A stretch of DNA of 64,000 bases from an uncultured Shewanella sp. (GTDB taxonomy: Bacteria > Pseudomonadota > Gammaproteobacteria > Enterobacterales > Shewanellaceae). The stretch lies in assembly GCF_947491715.1 (NCBI RefSeq), contig NZ_CANLKR010000002.1, positions 62,001-126,000 of the forward strand. Reading direction: 5' to 3'. The translations under genes and the position numbers were made by a program. This document shows positions 26,065 through 34,834 of this stretch, piece by piece. The notes under the pieces are model-generated. The model saw only the letters and a program-made list of their open reading frames with translations. It did no database searches and was not told the DNA's origin. Positions within the stretch are counted from its first letter, which is position 1, and each line of letters begins with the position of its first letter.

Positions 26065-28962
26065 ATGATGTTTTATAAAAAAATAATAACGCAATCTATT
26101 AAGCTTGCTTTAATTGGGGGAGCGACTGCCAGTGCATTGGCTTTGCCTTTAGCATCCGCAGTAACAGAAGAAGAGCATGACGTTGATCCGGTCGAGCGTA
26201 TTTCGGTAACGGGTACGCGTATTATGCGAGCGAATAATGTTACAACGAGTCCTATTTTAGCCATCAGTGCGGCAGAAATAAAAGCCACGGGTATTACGCG
26301 CATTGAAGATTATTTAAATGAGATGCCACAAGTTGTCGCATCAATGAACTCAACTGTGTCAAATGGATCCGATGGAACAGCAACAGTAGATTTACGGGGT
26401 TTAGGTGACTATCGAACACTTGTTTTAGTTAATGGTCGACGATTACCCGCAGGTTCTGTTCGAGGTAATTCTGCTGCAGATTTAAATAATATTCCGACAA
26501 ATATGATTGAGCGAGTGGAAATTTTAACCGGTGGCTCATCAGCAACCTATGGCGCCGATGCGGTGGCAGGCGTGGTTAACTTTATTTTAAAGAAAGATTT
26601 CGAAGGCTTTGAATTCGATTATCAATACAGTTTTTATCAGCATGATAACGATGACACGTACATGCAAAACTTGGTGACAAGTTCTGGTTATGATGTGGAG
26701 TCTGGTAATGTCACCGATGGTGATACTGATAATTTCTCCATGCGTTTAGGGGCAAATAGTGCTGATGGTAATGGCAATGTGACCATGTATGCGGTTTATC
26801 GTAAAGTCGATAAAGCCATGAATGGTAGTCGTGATTACAGTGGTTGTGCATTAGGAGGAACGGCAAGTAATAAGTCTTGTGCAGGCTCAGCAACGAGTGC
26901 AACAGGAACCTTTACAGCTGATTTTGAGACCTTTTATACTGTAGAAAATTCTGAGTTTACACCAGGTCTTAGTTTATATAATTATGGGCCGTTGAATTAT
27001 TATCAACGACCCGATGAGAATAAACTATTGGGTGCGACGGGTTTTTATGAAATTAATGAGCACGCTGAAGTGTATGCCGAAGTGAGCATGATGGATGATC
27101 GAACCGTTGCGCAAATTGCGCCATCGGGTAACTTCTTCGCTACAGACACCATTAATTGTGATAATTCAATGATGTCGCCAACTCAATTATCTATTTTCTG
27201 TAACGGCGCGACTTCAGGAACTGCTGATATGTCCATTGCCCGTCGAAATGTGGAAGGCGGGCCGAGACAAGATGATATCAGGCATACCACTTATCGTGGC
27301 GTATTAGGGGTTCGTGGTAATATTAATGATGAATGGTCCTATGATGCGTTTGCTAATTATGGCACTGTTAGTTACGTTGAGACTTATTATAACGATATGT
27401 CCAATACGCGTATTGCTCGAGCGCTAGATGTTATAGATGATCCTGCTAATCCAGGTACTAATGTTTGTCGTTCATATTCTGAAGGGTATGATACAGATTG
27501 TGTCCCTTGGGATATTTTTTCAACAGGAGGGGTCACGCAGGCTGCGATCGATTACTTGGTTTTACCGCTCTATTCTCGTGGGGATAATGAAACCGTTCAA
27601 CTCAGTGGTTATGTTTATGGTGATATGACCGATGCTGGTTGGACATTGCCGACAGCAACGACTGGTCTTGCGTTGGTTGCAGGTATTGAATATCGCAGCG
27701 AAAGCACGGATTATTCACCTGATGCAAATTATCAAAGTGGGGATGGGGCAGGACAGGGTGGACCTCAAACAGCACTGTCTGGTAGTTATTATGTAAAAGA
27801 TTATTATTTTGAGGTTAATTTGCCTATTTTAGAAGATAAGTTTTTAGCCGAAGAGTTAGTCTTTGAGGGCGCGTATCGCTTCTCTGATTATTCAACGGGT
27901 AATGAAACCAATACTTATAAATTAGGAGCGAACTGGAAACTGAATGATTCAGTTCGTATTCGTACCAGTTTGCAACATGCTGCTCGCTCGCCAAACTTAG
28001 ATGAGTTATATGCTGCGCAAGGGTTACAGTTGTTTAACTGGACCCAAGATCCATGTTCAACTTCAAGTCCAGCCTATTCAGAAATCCAGTGTGCTAGAAC
28101 GGGGGTCACTTCTGCTCAATACGGCAGTGTTCCTGAAAGTCCTGCGGGTCAGTACAATCAATATGCAGGTGGTAATCCGGAACTTAAACCTGAGAGCTCA
28201 GACACTTTGTCTATTGGGTTAGTATTAACCCCTGAATTTTTAGATAACTTCTCAATCGCGTTTGATTATTTTGATATCAGTATTGATGATGCTATCGATG
28301 ATATTGCCCCTGCCGATATTGTTGATTTTTGTGCTATTGATAATAATTCTGAGATGTGTTCGTACATTAATCGTAATGCGACAACCGGCGACTTATGGGT
28401 TGGTAGTACATCAACCAGTGGTTATGTGGAGTCATTGGATATCAATACAGGTAATCTCAGTACCAAAGGTGTTGATACCGATATTAATTACTTGCTTGAA
28501 ACCGATATGGGTGACTTGCGCTTTAATCTAGTGGGGACTTATTTAGATGAGTTTTCCGTTCAAAACTTGAATGGTGGCGAAGTGATTGAGTGTGCAGGTT
28601 ATTGGGACCGTACAACTTGTGAAGCGCCGATGCCAAAATGGCGTCATGTTATGACCACCACTTGGGCAACCCCTTGGGATGTGAATTTGACGGGCCGCTG
28701 GCGTTATATTGGTGAAGCTGATGAGCGCGATAATCCAGATAATGATCCCATGACCTTTGATGCGGTGAATTATATTGATTTATCCGGTAGCTGGCAGGCG
28801 ACAGAATATCTGAATGTACAATTAGGTGTTAATAATGTATTTGATAAAACACCACAGGTAATGACTGATGGGCCTTCTGGTGTGAGTAATGGTAATACTT
28901 GGAGTGGTACTTATGATGTCCTTGGTCGTTATATTTACTTAGGTGGCACCGTTGTTTTCTAA
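26065..28962 (+). CDS. TonB-dependent outer-membrane receptor 2
   Basis: A 965-residue receptor with signal peptide (ending near ASA|VTEEEHD), plug domain VERISVTGTRIMRANNVTTSPIL, VDLRGLGDYRTLVLVNGRRLPAG and VEILTGGSSATYGADAVAGVVNF, and a barrel ending DVLGRYIYLGGTVVF with terminal Phe. It is of the same general type as receptor 1, but the extracellular loops differ strongly (several additional Cys pairs such as NCDNSMMSPTQLSIFCN), so the ligands probably differ. Two adjacent ATG codons at 26065 and 26068 follow TGGAGATTG; the first is given. Separate promoter and terminator suggest independent expression from receptor 1. Confidence 0.9.
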   Translation: MMFYKKIITQSIKLALIGGATASALALPLASAVTEEEHDVDPVERISVTGTRIMRANNVTTSPILAISAAEIKATGITRIEDYLNEMPQVVASMNSTVSNGSDGTATVDLRGLGDYRTLVLVNGRRLPAGSVRGNSAADLNNIPTNMIERVEILTGGSSATYGADAVAGVVNFILKKDFEGFEFDYQYSFYQHDNDDTYMQNLVTSSGYDVESGNVTDGDTDNFSMRLGANSADGNGNVTMYAVYRKVDKAMNGSRDYSGCALGGTASNKSCAGSATSATGTFTADFETFYTVENSEFTPGLSLYNYGPLNYYQRPDENKLLGATGFYEINEHAEVYAEVSMMDDRTVAQIAPSGNFFATDTINCDNSMMSPTQLSIFCNGATSGTADMSIARRNVEGGPRQDDIRHTTYRGVLGVRGNINDEWSYDAFANYGTVSYVETYYNDMSNTRIARALDVIDDPANPGTNVCRSYSEGYDTDCVPWDIFSTGGVTQAAIDYLVLPLYSRGDNETVQLSGYVYGDMTDAGWTLPTATTGLALVAGIEYRSESTDYSPDANYQSGDGAGQGGPQTALSGSYYVKDYYFEVNLPILEDKFLAEELVFEGAYRFSDYSTGNETNTYKLGANWKLNDSVRIRTSLQHAARSPNLDELYAAQGLQLFNWTQDPCSTSSPAYSEIQCARTGVTSAQYGSVPESPAGQYNQYAGGNPELKPESSDTLSIGLVLTPEFLDNFSIAFDYFDISIDDAIDDIAPADIVDFCAIDNNSEMCSYINRNATTGDLWVGSTSTSGYVESLDINTGNLSTKGVDTDINYLLETDMGDLRFNLVGTYLDEFSVQNLNGGEVIECAGYWDRTTCEAPMPKWRHVMTTTWATPWDVNLTGRWRYIGEADERDNPDNDPMTFDAVNYIDLSGSWQATEYLNVQLGVNNVFDKTPQVMTDGPSGVSNGNTWSGTYDVLGRYIYLGGTVVF

Positions 28963-29007
28963 CTGATATTTCATGCTCCGTCATTTATGGCTGAATGAAA
29001 TAACGCA

Positions 29008-29046
29008 ATGAAAAACACCGAACATGTCAATGTTCGGTGTTTTTCT
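29008..29046 (+). terminator. Intrinsic terminator of TonB receptor 2
   Basis: AAAACACCGAACAT pairs with ATGTTCGGTGTTTT around a GTCA loop and ends in T residues. The flanking A-run makes it potentially bidirectional. Confidence 0.88.
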
Positions 29047-29059
29047 TGTTAAGAGCATA

Positions 29060-29168
29060 CCTAGTGATGAAGATAAGTATCACTTTAAGTTAGTCCCTAA
29101 GAGGGAGATAGAACACATGATATTGTATTGATAGTGTGTTGATGTAGGACTAATAGGGGCTTTTTTTG
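29060..29168 (+). ncRNA. Possible small RNA with its own terminator
   Basis: Downstream of the receptor terminator, a second set of plus-strand structures occurs: AGTGAT/ATCACT hairpin (29063-29084), then TTAGTCC (29090) pairing with GGACTAA (29147-29153) around an AACACA/TGTGTT helix, followed by AGGGGC and seven T residues (29161-29167). No gene on the plus strand needs this terminator. No promoter consensus was identified, so this is only a structural suggestion. Confidence 0.3.
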
Positions 29169-29299
29169 TTGCTTTGATATTCGACTGAATGAGGATTTCT
29201 TTAATTAACCGATAAAATAGTGGAACGCTCACTTTCTAAGCCGTTTAAGATTGTGTGAGCGTTTAAGATTAGCTTGCAGAATGACTGCTTTTGACCATT

Positions 29300-30064
29300 T
29301 TACCATTTCTTTTTGGGTTGGAATAACACGTCGATATCGGCTTCTTCTTGAGTGGTTTTTGTTTGGCTTGTTTGTTCACCCATAATGTCTTTTAACATGG
29401 CTTTGGCCTCATCGACTTTTTGAATGATAAAAGGATCATTGGGTGTTTGTGCTTTAATAGTGTGTAAGGTGGATAAGGCTTTGGTGATCATTTGTTTAGC
29501 TGAGCCAAATTGTTTGATGTAATAGGCCGCTTTCGCTCTTGATAACATGGCGTCGACATTGATCCTCAATTGTAAGTTGTCAATGTGATTTTCTTCGAGT
29601 GTAAAAAGCTGTGGATCCACTTTTCCTTTATGGTGTTCAGATTTCAGTATCGCTTTCATTTTTTTAAGCATTTGTACTAGTACTAATACCTGTTTATCTT
29701 GCTCGGGTAATTGAAATTCTTCAATAGGTGGAAAAGGTTGCGGTGCACTTTTTAAGGTTTGAATGTGTTGATTCAAATCCAATGAACGTCGTTCATATTC
29801 TGTATGGGATTTAGGGGTTAACTGTGTTGCCGTTTCAAGTGCTTTTTGAATGCGATAATATAAGATAAGTAACATATGAGAGGAGACTGGTATTAATCCT
29901 ATATTGGATAACACCTCATCGGTTTCATCTATGATAGCTCGCTGGCGAGCCAGCTCACTGCGTTTTTCAGCATCAATCTTTGCTTTATGTTGTTGTATGA
30001 CATTGATGCCGATCACCAGTAGAAGCAGTGCTCCAATGAGAAGCAACACTAAAGTAAATATCAT
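29300..30064 (-). CDS. Conserved hypothetical membrane-anchored coiled-coil protein
   Basis: A 254-residue protein with one N-terminal transmembrane helix (about residues 2-22, FTLVLLLIGALLLLVIGINVI), followed by a charged, helical cytoplasmic or periplasmic body with a likely coiled coil (HKAKIDAEKRSELARQRAIIDE) and a C-terminal helical region (MLSRAKAAYYIKQFGSAKQMITKAL, TPR-like in character). I recall similar proteins next to cysB in Shewanella, but I do not recognise a function. It is divergent from cysB with ~225 bases between. Expression in isolation is expected. Confidence 0.65.
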   Translation of the reverse strand: MIFTLVLLLIGALLLLVIGINVIQQHKAKIDAEKRSELARQRAIIDETDEVLSNIGLIPVSSHMLLILYYRIQKALETATQLTPKSHTEYERRSLDLNQHIQTLKSAPQPFPPIEEFQLPEQDKQVLVLVQMLKKMKAILKSEHHKGKVDPQLFTLEENHIDNLQLRINVDAMLSRAKAAYYIKQFGSAKQMITKALSTLHTIKAQTPNDPFIIQKVDEAKAMLKDIMGEQTSQTKTTQEEADIDVLFQPKKKW

Positions 30065-30233
30065 AAAATAACCCGTTAAGTAACAATTATATCAATGTTA
30101 CTACATATCAATACGCTAGGGTAGCAATCGAATTAGGATATTGTGCTTATCTTAGGTGTAATTATTCCTCTCTGTGATATATTCCTATTTGATTTAATTA
30201 TCACGGTAGACTATAACCAATTAATATAATTAA

Positions 30234-31265
<1,032 letters not shown>

Positions 31266-31292
31266 GACAATGTTCATTGAACATTATTCAAT

Positions 31293-31324
31293 AAAAAACA
31301 CCAACGGATTGTTGGTGTTTTTTG
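31293..31324. terminator. Bidirectional terminator between cysB and sdaA
   Basis: AAAAACACCAAC pairs with GTTGGTGTTTTT around GGATT; A- and T-runs on both sides suit termination of both convergent genes. Confidence 0.88.
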
Positions 31325-31350
31325 TTATGTGAATGCAGTCTCTAAGATAA

Positions 31351-32727
31351 TTAACATTCCACAATATTTACGGCTAAGCCGCCTTTTGCTGTTTCTTTAT
31401 ATTTACTGCGCATATCTCGGCCTGTGTCCATCATGGTTTTAATGACTTTATCTAATGTGACCTTGTGATTACCATCGCCCCTCAGTGCCATTCTTGAGGC
31501 GTTAATGGCTTTAACTGCGCCCATAGCATTGCGTTCAATACAAGGAACTTGCACGAGACCGCCAACAGGATCGCATGTGAGTCCAAGGTTATGTTCCATA
31601 CCGATTTCAGCTGCATTTTCTACATGCTCCACCGTTCCGCCCATGATCTCGGTTAAGGCGGCTGCGGCCATAGAGCAAGCGACACCCACTTCGCCTTGAC
31701 AGCCAACCTCAGCACCTGAAATGGACGCATTCTTTTTATATAAAATACCGATGGCCGCAGCGGTGAGTAAATATCGACAGCAAATGTCTAAGTCCACCGA
31801 TTCAACAAAAGTATCGTAGTAACACAACACGGCGGGAATGATCCCCGCTGCGCCATTAGTTGGGGCGGTGACAACCCGATCGCCAGCCGCATTTTGCTCA
31901 TTGACAGACAAAGCAAAGAGGTCGACCCAATCAAGGGCTGTTAAAGGATCTGTAGTATGCTTGCCTTCGGCTTTTAAACGGCGATACATTGAAGGAGCTC
32001 GTCTTCTGAGTTTTAAACCGCCAGGTAAGATACCTTCTTTTTGATAGCCCCGTTCAACACAGCTTTTCATGGTTTGCCAAATATGCCATAGCTGATTTTG
32101 AATGTCTGTTTCATTGCGTATGCTGAGCTCATTTTGCATCATAAGCGACGAAATACTAAAGCCATGTTCAGTACATAAATTGAGTAATTGAGCGGCAGAA
32201 TCAAAATCAAAAGGCGCCGATTTTATGGGAGTCGCGGGGGAGGCATCTTGGGCTTTTATTTCTTCTTCATCAAGAATGAAGCCACCACCGACCGAGTAGT
32301 AAGTACGTGAATAAAGGCATGCCCCTTGACTATAGGCATGTAAAGTCATGGCATTGGCATGAGCCTCTAAGGTTTTCGTGCGATGGAAAGTAATGCCATT
32401 TTCACGGGTAAATGAGACTTTTTTTCCTGTGGTAAGTAGCAGAGACTCTGTCTCTGTTACTGTTTGTAAAATAGCTGGGACGCTATCAGTATCAACGGTG
32501 TCAGGCGCTTCACTCATTAGGCCTAAAACAACGGCTTTATCGGTACCGTGTCCTTTACCTGTTTGTGATAATGAACCAAATAACTCAGCTCTTAATTCAT
32601 CTGTTTTTTCAATAAGATCACAGTTGATGAGTGTATCAATAAAAATATTACCCGCTTTCATCGGGCCGACAGTATGGGAGCTTGATGGCCCAATACCAAT
32701 TTTGAACATATCAAATACACTGATCAT
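31351..32727 (-). CDS. sdaA: L-serine ammonia-lyase (iron-sulfur type)
   Basis: A 458-residue enzyme that deaminates L-serine to pyruvate and ammonia. The ATG at 32727 gives MISVFDMFKIGIGPSSSHTVGPMKAG, matching the E. coli SdaA/SdaB start; in-frame codons further upstream are not conserved. The fused beta and alpha domains are both complete, with SISGAEVGCQGEVGVACSMAAAALTE, the cluster cysteines in GLTCDPVGGLVQVPCIERN, and APTNGAAGIIPAVL. The [4Fe-4S] cluster takes part directly in catalysis. A direct repeat in the leader (32745-32765) may be regulatory. SdaA and SdaB cannot be told apart from sequence alone. Confidence 0.93.
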   Translation of the reverse strand: MISVFDMFKIGIGPSSSHTVGPMKAGNIFIDTLINCDLIEKTDELRAELFGSLSQTGKGHGTDKAVVLGLMSEAPDTVDTDSVPAILQTVTETESLLLTTGKKVSFTRENGITFHRTKTLEAHANAMTLHAYSQGACLYSRTYYSVGGGFILDEEEIKAQDASPATPIKSAPFDFDSAAQLLNLCTEHGFSISSLMMQNELSIRNETDIQNQLWHIWQTMKSCVERGYQKEGILPGGLKLRRRAPSMYRRLKAEGKHTTDPLTALDWVDLFALSVNEQNAAGDRVVTAPTNGAAGIIPAVLCYYDTFVESVDLDICCRYLLTAAAIGILYKKNASISGAEVGCQGEVGVACSMAAAALTEIMGGTVEHVENAAEIGMEHNLGLTCDPVGGLVQVPCIERNAMGAVKAINASRMALRGDGNHKVTLDKVIKTMMDTGRDMRSKYKETAKGGLAVNIVEC

Positions 32728-32744
32728 CTTAACATACCTTATTT

Positions 32745-32765
32745 TTGTACTATTTATTGTACTAT
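32745..32765 (-). promoter_or_regulatory. Direct repeat in the sdaA leader
   Basis: TTGTACTAT occurs twice, separated by TTA (12-base period), 18-38 bases upstream of the sdaA ATG. It could be an operator or overlap the promoter; no known regulator consensus was recognised. Confidence 0.35.
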
Positions 32766-33004
32766 CTCTTATACCAGTGGAAAAAGTATCCCACATTTTA
32801 TACTTAAGCTAATCATTATATTTTCTATTGCCATTTTTTTGATATTAGCAAAAGTAATGAGAAAGGGGTGATGATCGAGGTTGATGATGAATAGAGTTAA
32901 CCTCAGCATAAGAATATGTTATTAATAAACTGTCAAAAAGCCTTAACATATAGAGTGTTTGATAGGCGGTATGATCCAATTAATGTAAATCATTTGGAGT
33001 CTCT

Positions 33005-34018
33005 GTGAGTTATTTAATGTTAGATTTATTGTCGACTCAGTTGTCTGCTATCGAGTCTGAGCAAGTGATGAGCCCAAAAGTGGGAGGTGTGATTTTATTT
33101 AGTCGGAATTTTGTCAATCGAAGCCAATTGATAGAATTGGTCCAATCACTCAGACAGTGTCGACCGGACTTATTAATCGCGGTTGATCATGAAGGTGGGA
33201 GAGTTCAGCGTTTTCGTGAGGGATTCACTCACATTCCGGCAATGGGGAATATCTTATTGGCGGCTGAGGGGAATATGACATTGGCAAAAAACTGGGCCTT
33301 AGAGCTGGGTTTTTTGATGGCGATAGAATTATTAGCTTGTGACATAGATTTAAGTTTTGCTCCCGTGTTGGATGTCAATGGCGTGAGCGAAGTGATTGGA
33401 CTGAGGAGTTTTAGTGAAAACCCTCAAGAGGTGGCTGTTCTGGCTGAGCAGTTTGTCTTGGGGATGGCGCAAGCGGGGATGGCGGCCGTTGGAAAACATT
33501 TTCCAGGCCATGGTAGCGTTGCTGCGGATTCTCATATAGCGAAACCAGTGGATGAGCGGGAAGAAGCAAGCATAGAAGAATGGGATATGGTGCCTTTTAA
33601 AGCCCTTATTCGCCAGAAGTGCTTACAAGGGATCATGCCTGCCCATGTTATTTATCCAAAAGTGTCTGCCAAGCCCGCTGGTTTTTCATCTTATTGGCTT
33701 AAAACGATATTACGAAAAAAATTAGGGTTTGATGGTGTGATATTTTCTGATGATTTAGGCATGAAAGGGGCAACCGTTGCGGGGGATTATTGTCAACGGG
33801 CAAAAGCGGCATTGGATGCTGGGTGTAATATGATATTAGTTTGTAATGATCCTCAGGGGGTTGCTGATATTATCACTCACTTCGAATGGCCTATTTTAGA
33901 GTCAAATCAGGCTCATAATGCCAGTAGCTTACGCGCTAAAAAGCAACAGATGATGCTAAGCTTGGACAATGAGCAGCGTTGGAAGGCTGCAAAGGTGATT
34001 GCTCAGCGGTGTCAGTGA
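33005..34018 (+). CDS. nagZ: Beta-N-acetylhexosaminidase (muropeptide recycling)
   Basis: A 337-residue glycoside hydrolase family 3 enzyme of the short, cytoplasmic NagZ type. It removes N-acetylglucosamine from anhydro-muropeptides during cell-wall recycling and influences AmpC-type beta-lactamase induction in many Gram-negatives. It starts with GTG after TTGGAGTCTCT. Signatures are GVILFSRNF, LIAVDHEGGRVQRF, the KHFPGHGSVAADSH motif with the catalytic Asp-His dyad, and the nucleophile aspartate in IFSDDLGMKGA. Length and lack of signal peptide fit NagZ. It is followed by a MITE-like element. Confidence 0.95.
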   Translation: MSYLMLDLLSTQLSAIESEQVMSPKVGGVILFSRNFVNRSQLIELVQSLRQCRPDLLIAVDHEGGRVQRFREGFTHIPAMGNILLAAEGNMTLAKNWALELGFLMAIELLACDIDLSFAPVLDVNGVSEVIGLRSFSENPQEVAVLAEQFVLGMAQAGMAAVGKHFPGHGSVAADSHIAKPVDEREEASIEEWDMVPFKALIRQKCLQGIMPAHVIYPKVSAKPAGFSSYWLKTILRKKLGFDGVIFSDDLGMKGATVAGDYCQRAKAALDAGCNMILVCNDPQGVADIITHFEWPILESNQAHNASSLRAKKQQMMLSLDNEQRWKAAKVIAQRCQ

Positions 34019-34032
34019 AGTGAGGGTTAATA

Positions 34033-34331
34033 GGATCAGACAAGTGTTATACCCGTGATACTTGAAGATGCAGGATTCAGCTGGAATTAAAAGCCTTTTA
34101 GGCAAGGCTTTGAACAGCGTGCTTAGTCATTCTAAGCTGATGTTCAATAACGCAGTATAAAAGGCTTTTAAACCAGCCCCTTGGGAGTCTGTAAAATCAC
34201 CTACTTCTGCGTTGTATCACCTTAAAAGGCAATAAGCATTCCTGCAATAATACGCCTTGAATTAGGCACTTTTACAGGCTCTGAAAACAGGCATCTTCAA
34301 GTATCACGGGTATAAGTCATATGTCTGATCC
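34033..34331. repeat. Outer inverted repeat flanking the MITE
   Basis: GGATCAGACA at 34033-34042 and TGTCTGATCC at 34322-34331 are exact reverse complements just outside the element. They are either an extension of the element (with slippage of two bases) or the two arms of an older hairpin into which it inserted. Confidence 0.6.
34047..34315. mobile_element. Miniature inverted-repeat element (~269 bp) downstream of nagZ
   Basis: The ends are perfect 25-base inverted repeats: left 34047-34071 begins TTATACCCGTGATACTTGAA and right 34291-34315 is its exact reverse complement. No coding capacity is present. Inside are further pairings such as AAAAGCCTTTT and AAAAGGCTTTT. Elements with GTGATACTTGAAGATG ends are familiar to me as dispersed repeats in Shewanella-like genomes. 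No transposase is near, so movement would have been in trans. Confidence 0.8.
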
Positions 34332-34373
34332 ATCAATCATGGGTGTGCATGACAAGTAAGTTGTAACTGAAGG

Positions 34374-34730
34374 TTATTTACAACGAATATTTAAGTATTC
34401 AATAATGGCTGATGATTCATACATCCAGCGAACATCGTTTTCTTCTTCAATTCTTAAACAGGGGACTTGTACTTTTCCACCTTCATTAAGCAGTGTTTGC
34501 TTGTGCTCAGGCTGCTTAGCATCAAGGGTGTTAATATTCAGCCCTTGTCTGCGAGCAGCGCGTCTTACCTTGACACAAAATGGACAAGCTTTATATTCAA
34601 ATAAGGTAAAGTTTTGTGTAATAGCATCCACTTTTTGCTGTTCTTCTGCTGAGCGTTGACGTTTTTTAGGCGTAAAAATAAAGTTCAACAGCAAGATAAT
34701 ACGGCCTAACAGCCAACGAATAATGAACAT
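34374..34730 (-). CDS. Glutaredoxin-like protein with N-terminal hydrophobic anchor
   Basis: A 118-residue protein with a hydrophobic N-terminus (FIIRWLLGRIILLLNFIFTP, about residues 2-21) followed by a thioredoxin-fold glutaredoxin/GST-N domain. The active site is CPFC (FEYKACPFCVKVRRAARRQGLN), the cis-proline follows in KVQVPCLRIEE, and the end is the usual SSAIIEYL. It is probably a membrane-associated glutathione- or thioredoxin-dependent redox protein facing the cytoplasm, judged by the positive residues after the helix. An AAGGACCATC region supplies a ribosome site. It is monocistronic between the MITE and a DUF748 gene. Confidence 0.82.
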   Translation of the reverse strand: MFIIRWLLGRIILLLNFIFTPKKRQRSAEEQQKVDAITQNFTLFEYKACPFCVKVRRAARRQGLNINTLDAKQPEHKQTLLNEGGKVQVPCLRIEEENDVRWMYESSAIIEYLNIRCK

Positions 34731-34834
34731 GATGGTCCTTAAGTAAAATAAAAATCGACGAGAGTTTAACCTAAGCCTAGGCAGGATAAAAGTCTTGCTA
34801 TTGTTTTGAGTGTTGAGTTTATTTTTTTTAAATG

